A stretch of DNA of 64,000 bases from contig JADHNY010000007.1 in the NCBI GenBank assembly GCA_016779265.1, forward strand, positions 1 to 64,000, read 5' to 3'. The position numbers and the translations under genes were made by a program. The DNA comes from Pirellulales bacterium (lineage in GTDB: Bacteria; Planctomycetota; Planctomycetia; Pirellulales; UBA1268). The first letter of the stretch is position 1. Every line of letters starts with the position of its first letter. The notes below the pieces were generated by a model. That model was given only the letters and a program-made list of their open reading frames with translations. It did no database searches and was not told where the DNA came from. This document shows, in pieces, positions 9,400 to 17,159 of the stretch.

Positions 9400-10463
9400 A
9401 CGAACGCGTCATGCAGTTTCGAGTCGGTGTGATGGTGCTCGCCACCGCGATCATCGCCGGCATTCTGATTGTGTTGTTTGGAGACCTGCCATCGTTGGTG
9501 CAGGCCACCTACCCTCTGCAGATGAAGTTCGACAACGCCCGCGGGGTTGCTGAGGGCACTCCCGTACTCAAAAACGGGATCCTCGTCGGCAGGGTTGCGA
9601 GTGTGTCGCTCGACGAACTCGGTGGTGTTCGCGTGATCGCAGCCATCGATTCCTACGTGCCGATCTACCGAGACGAGAACCCGCGGATCAAAACCACGCT
9701 CCTCGGTGACGCAGAAATCTCACTCGTCCCAGGACAGATCGTTCCACCACGGATGCGACTCGATGCCGATGAGGTGCTGGTGGGCGGTGTCACCCGTGAC
9801 CCGTTTGAAGTCTTCTCTGATCTCGAACCGAAACTCGGACTCGCCCTCGATTCACTGGTCGCAGCCAGTGGCACGGTCAACAAACTCGCTGAGAACATCG
9901 ATTCGCTGATGGTGGAAGATGGCCAGCGGGTCGGTCAGCTGATGGAGAAAACGGAACGGGCTCTCGACGGCTTCTCGGTGGCGATGACAAACGTCAACGA
10001 CATCATGGGTGACGCCCAGGCTCGAGAGAACCTCAAGCAGTCGATCAACGCGCTACCGAGCGTGCTCGACGACCTGCGGGGCACCGTCTCGGGCATCAGC
10101 TCAACGATCGACTCGGCAGACCGCAACCTCCGCAATCTTGAAGGCCTCACCAAACCGCTTGGTGACCAAGGCGAAGCCATGGTCAGTCGCTTGAACGGCA
10201 CGATCGGCAGGCTCGACGAGGTGCTGATGCAGGTTGCTGGCTTTGCCCAAGCCCTCAACGAGTCTGACGGCACCCTTGGTCGGCTGGTCAAAGATCCCGG
10301 TGTCTACGAAGATCTCGCTGTCGCCGCCACCAATGTCAAACGCCTGACTCAGGAACTGCGGCCGATCGTCAATGACGTGAGGGTCTTCACCGATAAGATT
10401 GCACGCCATCCCGAGCAGCTCGGCGTCCGCGGTGCCCTCGACCGTGGCATGGGCGTGAAATAG
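9396..10463 (+). CDS. mlaD: MCE-domain substrate-binding protein (MlaD family)
   Basis: Membrane-anchored lipid-binding subunit of the Mla transporter. A single transmembrane helix lies at residues 9-27, followed by one MCE domain (about 38-120; MKFDNARGVAEGTPVLKNG, GDAEISLVPG). After that come roughly 230 residues of helical, coiled-coil-like sequence with hydroxylated and acidic residues. At 355 residues it is longer than the E. coli protein (about 180), and the long helical tail could extend across the periplasm. It overlaps mlaF by four bases. No clear T-rich terminator follows within 100 bases. Confidence 0.93.
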   Translation: MNERVMQFRVGVMVLATAIIAGILIVLFGDLPSLVQATYPLQMKFDNARGVAEGTPVLKNGILVGRVASVSLDELGGVRVIAAIDSYVPIYRDENPRIKTTLLGDAEISLVPGQIVPPRMRLDADEVLVGGVTRDPFEVFSDLEPKLGLALDSLVAASGTVNKLAENIDSLMVEDGQRVGQLMEKTERALDGFSVAMTNVNDIMGDAQARENLKQSINALPSVLDDLRGTVSGISSTIDSADRNLRNLEGLTKPLGDQGEAMVSRLNGTIGRLDEVLMQVAGFAQALNESDGTLGRLVKDPGVYEDLAVAATNVKRLTQELRPIVNDVRVFTDKIARHPEQLGVRGALDRGMGVK

Positions 10464-10870
10464 GCCCACCGACAACGTGTCTCTCCGGCGGATGCCCTCT
10501 CTCCCGCCGACGAAGCGGTCATCTCGCCGCGAGTAGCCAGCCGGCATGCTTTGCGCCGTCTGCCTGGCCTTCCAGACCAGATTCTCGCCGACTGCGAACT
10601 TAGACGAGCTGCGCCGGTCGCACCGCCGAAACTGGAAAAACTTCGGAAAAAGGGCACTCTGAACCGGGGTCACGCTCTTGCGACCCCCCGCTGTCGGATT
10701 AGTCTCAAGTTTTGGAGACCGCGACCCGACAGCGGCTCCCCTTCGTAGAATCGGCAGCATGGCGGTCACCGCATGCTGCCAGCTTGAGTTCGGCTCGGAG
10801 TTTCACGCAGTCCTCTTTGGATGCCCTTCGCATGCACCCGACCTACCGTTGCCCGGAGACGTGTTTCACG
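10464..10870. other. Intergenic region, 407 bases, no convincing gene
   Basis: This stretch lies between mlaD and the YTV protein. No ORF here has a coherent composition or a recognisable product. It holds an imperfect hairpin GGGGTC...GACCCC (10666-10687), a small GTCTC...GAGAC hairpin, a TAGAAT hexamer at 10746 and a strong inverted repeat at 10753-10780 listed separately. It probably contains the end of the mla transcript and the promoter and 5' leader of the YTV gene. Confidence 0.5.
10753..10780 (+). promoter_or_regulatory. Inverted repeat upstream of the YTV gene (operator or 5' leader hairpin)
   Basis: Nine-base perfect arms GGCAGCATG and CATGCTGCC enclose a short spacer that itself contains CGGT-C-ACCG, so nearly the whole 28 bases can pair. 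It begins two bases after a -10-like TAGAAT (10746-10751) and ends about 90 bases before the YTV start codon. It has no T-run after it, so it is not a normal terminator. Whether it acts as DNA operator or RNA structure is inference. Confidence 0.4.
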
Positions 10871-12550
10871 ATGACCAGTCGCACCACAACTCGTCGATTC
10901 GCGATCGTTCTCCTCGCCGCCGCTGTTGGAAGCCCAACACACGTGCTCGCCCAGTGTGGCTGCACGACGGCCGCTCCCGTGGCAGCTCCCACGACCACGC
11001 AGACCTACCGGCTCGACTATCGCACGGTCTACGACGAGCAGCAGGTGACTGCCTATCGCGTCGAGTACGAGACCGTCTACGACGAGAAGACGATCACCGT
11101 GCAGAAGCCTGTCTGGGAAACCGAGACACGCGAGCGTCGCTACACCGTGCAGAAGCCTGTCTGGGAAACACAGACCCGCGAAGAGCGGTACACCGTGCAG
11201 AAGCCCGTCTGGGAAACCGTGGTGGAAGACCGCAGCTACGACGTCGTTCGTGACGTGGTGGAAACGAGCACTCGCGAAGAGCGGTACACCGTGATGAAGC
11301 CGGTGTATGAGACGAGCATGCAGCAACAGACACAGGTGGTTCGCCGTCCCGTCTACGAAACGAGCACCCGTGATGAGGCCTACACCGTCACTGAGCCGGT
11401 GACCACGATGCAGACGGCATACTCCTACGGGACTCAGGCGATCGACACAGTCACGCCCGTCGTCACGCCAGGCAGCACGTCACTTGCCTGGGCCCAGGGC
11501 AACTGGGTGATCAACCCATACACTGGCCTTGCCACGTGGCAGCGAGGTGGCCTGACCTGGGTTCAGCAGCCCGGCGTGGTCACCAACCAGGTCAACCGGG
11601 TTTACCAGCCAACCGCCACACCGGTGCAGGTGCCACAGACAACCTACGTCAACCGCACGCTCACCCGGAAGGTGCCGGTGCAGTCGGTCCGCTACGTCGA
11701 CGAGCAGGTGACGACAGAGGTTCCCGTCCAGACGATGCGGATGGTGCCCGAGGAGCAGGTTCGCCAGGTGCCGGTCCAGACCGTTCGCAAGGTTGTTGAA
11801 CGGGTCGAGAACCAGGTGCCCGTTCAGGTCTGCAAGATGGTCACCGAGGAACAGGTCCGTCAGGTTCCTGTGCAGGTCTGCAAAATGATCACCGAAGAAC
11901 GGGTTGAGCCGGTGCAGGTGCAGGTGATGAAGTACGTCACCGAAGAACGCACTGTCCAGGTTCCACGCACCGTCGAGAAGCGGGTGCCGGTCACGTACAC
12001 ACGCAAGGTGCCGCGGACCGTTGTGATGCGTGTGCCTCTCGATGCCTGCGGCAACCCACTACCGACAGCGACCTCGGCCGTGCCAGCCCCCACCAGCAGC
12101 AGTGCGACGGCGGCACCGTCTGCAGCTCCGACGCTGATGCCAGAGTCGGCAACAGGCCGCACCTACTCCGAGCGACAGACGTCAGCAGAACAGCCTGGCG
12201 ACGATGCCGAAGAGGTCAGCTCGGGATGGACTGGCTCAGACCTCGAACATGTCGATCCGCAGGCCACCGAGGCCGGCGACCGTCAGGAGGCTCTGCGTCC
12301 GATCGCTGAGCCCTCAAACGACACGCCAGCACCCAAGACCAAGAAGAACGCTGAGCCGATTCCTTCGCCAGCAGCGACTCCCGAGGAGACCGAGCAATCA
12401 GACGCTCCCGCCTTTGAGTCCTCCCGTGCGTTGCCTGCGAGTGGCCCCGCTGTTGAGCCAGCCATGCCTGCCTTCGACCGCAGTCCGCTGCGACTCGATG
12501 AGCCACGCCTTGTGCCCATCGTGATGCCCTCGCGAGATCTGGAAACCTGA
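10871..12550 (+). CDS. YTV-repeat secreted protein (planctomycete cell-surface type)
   Basis: The start at 10871 is chosen over 10712 because MTSRTTTRRFAIVLLAAAVG...LAQCGC is a clear signal peptide. About 559 residues. Residues 76-187 are a 16-residue repeat with the core YTVQKPVWET. A short spacer (about 188-267) contains WAQGNWVINPYTG. Residues 268-395 are a second 16-residue repeat with the core VPVQ. The C-terminus is a Pro/Ala/Ser-rich acidic tail. The YTV repeat was defined from Rhodopirellula baltica (Pfam YTV), where such proteins are linked to the cell wall. A structural surface role is therefore likely but inferred. It has few cysteines (mature N-terminus CGC, one in DACGN and two in CKM repeats). 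Confidence 0.88.
   Translation: MTSRTTTRRFAIVLLAAAVGSPTHVLAQCGCTTAAPVAAPTTTQTYRLDYRTVYDEQQVTAYRVEYETVYDEKTITVQKPVWETETRERRYTVQKPVWETQTREERYTVQKPVWETVVEDRSYDVVRDVVETSTREERYTVMKPVYETSMQQQTQVVRRPVYETSTRDEAYTVTEPVTTMQTAYSYGTQAIDTVTPVVTPGSTSLAWAQGNWVINPYTGLATWQRGGLTWVQQPGVVTNQVNRVYQPTATPVQVPQTTYVNRTLTRKVPVQSVRYVDEQVTTEVPVQTMRMVPEEQVRQVPVQTVRKVVERVENQVPVQVCKMVTEEQVRQVPVQVCKMITEERVEPVQVQVMKYVTEERTVQVPRTVEKRVPVTYTRKVPRTVVMRVPLDACGNPLPTATSAVPAPTSSSATAAPSAAPTLMPESATGRTYSERQTSAEQPGDDAEEVSSGWTGSDLEHVDPQATEAGDRQEALRPIAEPSNDTPAPKTKKNAEPIPSPAATPEETEQSDAPAFESSRALPASGPAVEPAMPAFDRSPLRLDEPRLVPIVMPSRDLET
11096..11431 (+). repeat. Seven 48-bp tandem units (16-residue YTV repeat)
   Basis: Units start at 11096, 11144, 11192, 11240, 11288, 11336 and 11384. 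Units 1-3 are nearly identical in DNA (ACCGTGCAGAAGCC...GTCTGGGAAAC). Unit 4 has diverged to YDVVRDVVETSTREER. The encoded consensus is TVxKPVxETxTREExY. The array is in frame throughout with no intervening spacers. Confidence 0.9.
11672..12055 (+). repeat. Eight 48-bp tandem units (16-residue VPVQ repeat)
   Basis: Each unit encodes 16 residues of the pattern VPVQxxxxVxEExVxQ, with VPVQ replaced by VQVQ or VPRT in the last three units. The period equals that of the YTV array upstream, which suggests a common origin or the same structural pitch. DNA identity is lower than in the first array. Confidence 0.88.
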
Positions 12551-12665
12551 TCGCCCGCGAGTTCAAGACGCATCGACGCATTCCGGGAAACTTTCGTCCC
12601 GCTTTGCCATGCGGTACATTCCCAGGCGTTCTCGGCCTGGGGTCGTGAGACGTGTGAGCGGCTGA

Positions 12666-13688
12666 ATGCCACACGCCCAGGCACTACTGCTCGAGGGAGC
12701 CGCGGTCGCAGTCATGGATGTCGATGCGGTGTGTGGCCGCTATACACTCGGGATGATGGCTGAACTGATCGGGGTTCCGATCGCTGTGGTTCGGCACTGG
12801 CGGCGACGCTCGCTGCTGGAGCCCGTGCGACGCTCCGGCAGTCTTGAGTGGTTTGAGTATGGCGAGCTCGTCGTGGGGCGTCGGCTCGGTCGACTGCTCG
12901 ACGCGGGCCTCTCGCTTCATGAGATCGACCGGCAGCTGAGCCAGCTTCCAGGTGATCCCCTGACAGTCGCCCGTGGCCATGAGCCGCTCTACATTGACGA
13001 CGGGCGACTCTACGTTCGTCGGGGCGGTCGTTACGTCGGCGCTGGTGGCCAGCTCGCCTTCTCGTTTGCAGCAGCCGAGCCGCTCGACTGTGAATGCGAG
13101 GCCTGTCCAGACGTGCCTGCAGATGACGAAGCGGTGATCTGCAGCCTGCCAGTAAACCCAGACCTGTCCGCCGACTACCGCGACGGCTGGGAAGAGACCT
13201 GGGAGTCGATTGACGAGCTGCTCTGCCTTTCCGCCGATCTTGAGCGATGCGGCCACCTTGTCGAGGCTGCTGAAGCGCTGAGAGCGGTACTGCAGGCGAC
13301 ACCTCCAACGGCCCAGCTCGTCTTCCTGCTCGCTGAACTGCTCTACCAGTCAGGCGATCTGACCGCAGCCCGCGAGCGGTACTACATGACCATCGAACTA
13401 GACCATGACCACCTCGAGGCTCGCACCAGCCTCGGCTGTGTGCTCGAAGAGCTCGGCGACCATGAACTGGCGAAAGCTGCCCTCGAGGGCGTCGTCCGCC
13501 AGGAACCAGATCATGCCGAAGCCCACTGGCATCTCGCCGGCGTGCTGGAGTCGCTTGGCCAGCGAGCGGATGCCGCCCGTCACCTGCTCGTGTTTATGGC
13601 CTTGGCCCCGCAGAGTCCCTGGTGCGATGTCGCCCGCAACCGTCTGGCAATGCGAGAGGCCGCAGCCCGAAAGCCACGGCCCCGCTAG
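12666..13688 (+). CDS. MerR-type helix-turn-helix protein with C-terminal TPR repeats
   Basis: About 340 residues. Residues 27-85 resemble a MerR DNA-binding domain (YTLGMMAELIGVPIAVVRHWRRRSLLEP... FEYGELVVGRRLGRLLDAGLSLHEI). Residues 180-330 are helical repeats of TPR type (HLEARTSLGCVLEELGDHELAKAALEGVVRQEPDHAEAHWHLAGVLESLGQ). A cysteine cluster (CECEAC) lies between them. An alternative start at 12714 (MDVDAVCGRY) would remove 16 residues. The combination suggests a regulator or scaffold whose protein contacts are made by the TPRs. The gene follows the YTV gene by 115 bases in the same direction. Its target is unknown. Confidence 0.8.
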   Translation: MPHAQALLLEGAAVAVMDVDAVCGRYTLGMMAELIGVPIAVVRHWRRRSLLEPVRRSGSLEWFEYGELVVGRRLGRLLDAGLSLHEIDRQLSQLPGDPLTVARGHEPLYIDDGRLYVRRGGRYVGAGGQLAFSFAAAEPLDCECEACPDVPADDEAVICSLPVNPDLSADYRDGWEETWESIDELLCLSADLERCGHLVEAAEALRAVLQATPPTAQLVFLLAELLYQSGDLTAARERYYMTIELDHDHLEARTSLGCVLEELGDHELAKAALEGVVRQEPDHAEAHWHLAGVLESLGQRADAARHLLVFMALAPQSPWCDVARNRLAMREAAARKPRPR

Positions 13689-13709
13689 GTGAGTCGGTAC
13701 TCGTCCGGC

Positions 13710-14093
13710 CTACCAAGGGCCGCGAATGGGATATACGCCGAACTGCACGGTATCGCTTGGCGTCGACGGGGTGGGCATCATCCGGGTCGAGCCGCGAACC
13801 GCTCCCGCTCCTGGATACGACCGGTCAAACTGGTGATAGATCGGCTCAACGCGTGATGATGGGACGCCCCATGAATACTGCGACATGAACTCCGCAGTCG
13901 GAGGCACCACCAGGGCCATCGGACGACCAATCGAAGGGTCGTACCAGCCGCTGTGCCAGCTCCGGGTCTGGCTGCGGATTCTGTATCGCTGCTGTGCAGC
14001 ACGTGAACCACCAGCGAATGCCTCGCTGACCGTGGCCAGCGTCAGGGTCGCTGCGATGGCGACCAGCAGAGTTGTGCGTGAGAACCACTTCAT
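13710..14093 (-). CDS. Small secreted protein of unknown function
   Basis: 127 residues beginning with a clear signal peptide (MKWFSRTTLLVAIAATLTLATVSEAFAGG). The mature part is basic and aromatic (RYRIRSQTRSWHSGWYDPSIGRP) and ends in Pro/Ser/Thr-rich sequence. It has no cysteine and no enzyme motif. It lies 59 bases after another small secreted protein of similar size and composition in the same direction, so the two probably share a transcript. I do not recognise the family. Confidence 0.7.
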   Translation of the reverse strand: MKWFSRTTLLVAIAATLTLATVSEAFAGGSRAAQQRYRIRSQTRSWHSGWYDPSIGRPMALVVPPTAEFMSQYSWGVPSSRVEPIYHQFDRSYPGAGAVRGSTRMMPTPSTPSDTVQFGVYPIRGPW

Positions 14094-14152
14094 AGGTCAG
14101 CTACCTTTACAGAAAGCGATACGGAAGAATCTGAAGCCAACAGGCTTTGGGA

Positions 14153-14521
14153 TTAGTACCAGTAGGCCCGGGTGTCCGTCTTGAAGCCTTCGCACCCGCC
14201 CGGTCGCACATAACGACGACGGTGCTTGTAGAGAAACTCGTGTGGCATCAGTGGTGGGTAGGTGATCCAGGTGTGTCCCACGCGTGGTGGCACTGGCCGT
14301 GGCGACACATAGAGTTGGGCACCCATTCCCGGGTAGCTGCCCGCCTGAACCGGCGGCACCCAGTAGTTGTAGAAGACGTCGGGCGTGGGAGCTTCAACGC
14401 CAGCTTCAACTGGAACGGCCTCTGCCCTGCCCACAGTCCACACGGATGCCACGGCGACAACCGCCGTAGCGATGATGGTGCGTCGCAGAACGCTCCGGCT
14501 CCCTGGTGCGCGACTCTGCAT
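14153..14521 (-). CDS. Small secreted Pro/Tyr-rich protein of unknown function
   Basis: The track ORF begins at 15055, but that extension is antisense to the topoisomerase gene. The start at 14521 has a good AAGGGA-type ribosome site and gives a signal peptide (MQSRAPGSRSVLRRTIIATAVVAVASVW...AEA). The mature part (about 85 residues) contains VFYNYWVPP, GAQLYVSPRPVPPRVGHTW and a basic end with KHRRRYVRPGG. Similar short proteins occur in planctomycetes as far as I recall, but no function is known to me. It probably forms an operon with the secreted protein at 13710. Confidence 0.75.
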   Translation of the reverse strand: MQSRAPGSRSVLRRTIIATAVVAVASVWTVGRAEAVPVEAGVEAPTPDVFYNYWVPPVQAGSYPGMGAQLYVSPRPVPPRVGHTWITYPPLMPHEFLYKHRRRYVRPGGCEGFKTDTRAYWY

Positions 14522-14872
14522 GGCTCGTTCCCTTCCCTTGTGTGGTGTGTGGCGTGCGTCCGTGCCTCGCCGTAGAGAACACTTCGGCTGTCGACCAAAG
14601 GAGAGGTGAACTGCGGCCAGACCACTCGAAACCTCCTCCGCGACAGCCACAACCGGTGCCATAGGGGTGACCCGATTGACCGCCACGACGGGTGCCTGCA
14701 AAACAGACCACACAACCCGCAGAGTCTTCCCCCCTTGCCAAACCTCTCGTCCGCAACGACAGTCGGAGACAGCCGCCAGGGCGGCCCGACGATACGCGTG
14801 AGCCCTTTGAGGACTCCAACACACCGCTGCCCCCCGCTTTTCCAAGCCCGTTTTCCTGGAAACGACCGACTC
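14522..14872. other. Divergent intergenic region, 351 bases
   Basis: This lies between the divergent secreted-protein gene (14521, leftward) and the topoisomerase gene (14873, rightward). Long open frames on both strands here are extensions of the flanking frames and lack coherent protein character. A TTTCCA...TGGAAA inverted repeat (14838-14862) sits just before the topoisomerase start. Otherwise I see nothing in it beyond presumed promoters. Confidence 0.45.
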
Positions 14873-17050
14873 ATGGCCCGCACCCGCACGACCAACTCGA
14901 CAAAGCCGGCTGCCACCCCGGCCGCCGATGCCAGCACCCAGGTGAAAGCCGCTGCCAGTCCATCGGGCGGCAGGAAACGTCGGGCGACCGCACAGACGAT
15001 GGCCGCCGGCCAACGGGACATCTCGGTCAGTGAGTTCTTCGCCAAGAACCGTCATCTGCTCGGCTTCGACTCACCGCGGAAAGCCCTCCTGACCACGGTC
15101 AAGGAAGCGGTCGACAACGCCCTTGATGCCTGTGAAGAGGCGGGGATCCTGCCGGAGATCTGGGTGCATGTGGAGGAGTCCGAAGCAGGACGCTACCGGG
15201 TGGGCATTCAGGACAACGGTCCTGGCATCGTCAGCAAGCAGATCCCTCTGATCTTCGGCAAGCTGCTCTACGGCTCTAAGTTTCACCGGCTACGGATGAG
15301 CCGTGGTCAGCAGGGTATCGGCATTTCAGCAGCAGGCATGTATGGCGTGCTGACAACCGGAAAGCCGGTGAAGATCATCTCCAAAACAGCCGCTCGCAAG
15401 CCGGCCCACTACTACGAGCTGCGGATTGACACCAAGCTCAACAAGCCGGAGATCCTCAACGGCCGTGGTGAAGGCGTCGACATCCCCCCAGGCAAGGCCG
15501 GCGATGACCTGAAGAAGAAGCACGGCATCGAATGGATTGAGGTCAACGCCTACGGCGAGCCGGTCAACCATGGCACCCGTGTCACGATCGAACTCGAAGC
15601 GAAGTATCAGCGAGGGCGAGGCAGCGTTGAGGAGTACCTCGAACAGACTGCCATTGCGAATCCCCACGCCCGCATCAACTTCACCGCCCCCGACAGCACA
15701 GAACGAGCCATTGACCGGGCCACTGATGATCTCCCACCTGAGCCTCGGGAGATCAAGCCGCATCCCTACGGCGTAGAACTCGGCCGTCTGGTGACGATGC
15801 TTCAGGAGCATCCTCAAGACACTGTCGCACAGTTCCTGACCACGAGCTTCTCGCGGGTCGGCGCGGGAGTGGCACGACGCATCTGCGAGACCGCCAAACT
15901 CTCCACCCGAGCCAAGGCCGCAAAGATTGGCCGCGGGGAAGCTGATGCCCTCTACCGGGCGATTCAAGACACCCGCATTCCTCCACCAGCAACAGACTGT
16001 GTGGTTCCGATCGGTGAGCAGAGGCTGCTCGCTGGCCTGCGGCAGGTCGTGCCCGGCGAGTTCTTTGTGGCTGCCACGCGGCCCCCAGGGGTCTATCGGG
16101 GCAACCCGTTCGTGATCGAGGCAGCCCTGGCCTACGGCGGCACACCAGCCGCGCGAAAAGTGACACTCGAAGCCCTCACCGAACTCGCCGAACAGAGCGA
16201 TGCCCGTAGCCTCCGACAGTTTCTGCTGACCACCTTCGCGGGTGTCGGCCCGGATGCGGTTGAGAAAATCCTCAACGCAGCCAAGCTCACCCCACGGCAA
16301 AGCCCTTCGAAGCTGAAGAAGCAGTCACTCAAGGTCCTGCATGAGTCGATGCAGCATGTGAACCTTGATGAGGGGCAGAGCATGAACGTGCTGCGGTATG
16401 CCAACCGCGTACCGCTGCAGTTTCAGCATGGTGCCTGCGCCGTGACCCAGACGATCCTGGCAAACAACTGGCGGTCATATGGACTCTCGCAGTCACGGGG
16501 CAGCCTGCCGAGTGGCCCAGTGACGGTGATGGTGCACGTGGCAAGCGTATGGGTGCCCTTTACGAGTGAATCGAAGGAAGCGATCGCGTCCTACCCAGAG
16601 ATCACCAAAGAGATTCGTCTCGCCCTCCAGGCTGTGGGCCGCAAGCTCGGCATGTACCTTCGCCGACGTCAACGGGTTGCCCAGGAAGGACAGCGGCGGC
16701 AGATCTTCTTGAGATACCTCGGCGAAGTGGCTTCGGCCGTCTCGCAGATCAACGGTACGGATCGGCAGCAGGTCTACGATCAGCTGCTCGCGGTGGCCAA
16801 AAAGAAGACCGCAGAGGCTGACGTGAAGCTTGACGAAAGTGGCAAGCCCATCGAACACGACGAGCCAATGGACCTGGGCGATAACGTGATCATCGTGCCG
16901 CCAACGGTGCCTGGCGTCGACACCAGCCCCGCACCTGAACCCGCTGCAGACGACAGTGCCGACACGGACGAAGACGCTGCCGAGAGCGTGCCCGTTCGCC
17001 GCCGTAAGAAGAAGCTCGTCAAGCGGGTGAAAAAGAAGCGGCGGGGCTAA
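14873..17050 (+). CDS. top6B: DNA topoisomerase VI subunit B
   Basis: ATPase subunit of the type IIB topoisomerase, a family best known from archaea and plants and patchy in bacteria. The start at 14873 (MARTRTTNSTKP) drops an 89-residue extension of antisense character. 725 residues. GHKL ATPase motifs are intact: EAVDNALDACEEAG (77-91), GIQDNGPGIV (111-120) and SRGQQGIGISAAGMYG (143-158). An H2TH-like helix pair lies at 320-345. The transducer domain has the switch-Lys motif PFTSESKEAIA (562-572). The tail is Lys-rich (KKKLVKRVKKKRRG). A second helix pair like the H2TH region occurs at 450-475 (see findings). No subunit A gene is visible in the window. Confidence 0.93.
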   Translation: MARTRTTNSTKPAATPAADASTQVKAAASPSGGRKRRATAQTMAAGQRDISVSEFFAKNRHLLGFDSPRKALLTTVKEAVDNALDACEEAGILPEIWVHVEESEAGRYRVGIQDNGPGIVSKQIPLIFGKLLYGSKFHRLRMSRGQQGIGISAAGMYGVLTTGKPVKIISKTAARKPAHYYELRIDTKLNKPEILNGRGEGVDIPPGKAGDDLKKKHGIEWIEVNAYGEPVNHGTRVTIELEAKYQRGRGSVEEYLEQTAIANPHARINFTAPDSTERAIDRATDDLPPEPREIKPHPYGVELGRLVTMLQEHPQDTVAQFLTTSFSRVGAGVARRICETAKLSTRAKAAKIGRGEADALYRAIQDTRIPPPATDCVVPIGEQRLLAGLRQVVPGEFFVAATRPPGVYRGNPFVIEAALAYGGTPAARKVTLEALTELAEQSDARSLRQFLLTTFAGVGPDAVEKILNAAKLTPRQSPSKLKKQSLKVLHESMQHVNLDEGQSMNVLRYANRVPLQFQHGACAVTQTILANNWRSYGLSQSRGSLPSGPVTVMVHVASVWVPFTSESKEAIASYPEITKEIRLALQAVGRKLGMYLRRRQRVAQEGQRRQIFLRYLGEVASAVSQINGTDRQQVYDQLLAVAKKKTAEADVKLDESGKPIEHDEPMDLGDNVIIVPPTVPGVDTSPAPEPAADDSADTDEDAAESVPVRRRKKKLVKRVKKKRRG

Positions 17051-17080
17051 CCCAGACGCAGCGGTAACCGTCCTGCGATG

Positions 17081-17115
17081 AAAAAAACGTAGCCGGGCTC
17101 GAAAGCCCGGCTACG
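17081..17115 (-). terminator. Intrinsic terminator for the leftward Gly/Pro-rich protein gene
   Basis: A perfect 12-bp stem (CGTAGCCGGGCT / AGCCCGGCTACG) with a CGAA loop on the plus strand spans 17088-17115. On the minus strand it is followed at once by seven T residues (17087-17081). It lies 45 bases beyond the stop of the gene at 17160. On the plus strand no T-run follows, so it would act on the topoisomerase transcript only as a hairpin. Confidence 0.85.
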
Positions 17116-17159
17116 CACCTGTCATCACAAGTCTTCTCTGAAAGCGATTCGGAGCCTGC

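Noticed and set aside
10666-10687. GGGGTC...GACCCC hairpin as terminator of the mla operon
   Set aside because: No T-run follows and it lies 200 bases beyond the stop; the stem is only six pairs.
11096-12055. Possible CRISPR array (regular 48-bp repeats)
   Set aside because: Repeats are contiguous without spacers, stay in frame and encode a 16-residue protein repeat.
14522-15055. N-terminal extension of the secreted-protein ORF and the overlapping 265-residue minus ORF
   Set aside because: They run antisense through the promoter region and 5' end of the topoisomerase gene; the start at 14521 has a ribosome site and signal peptide.
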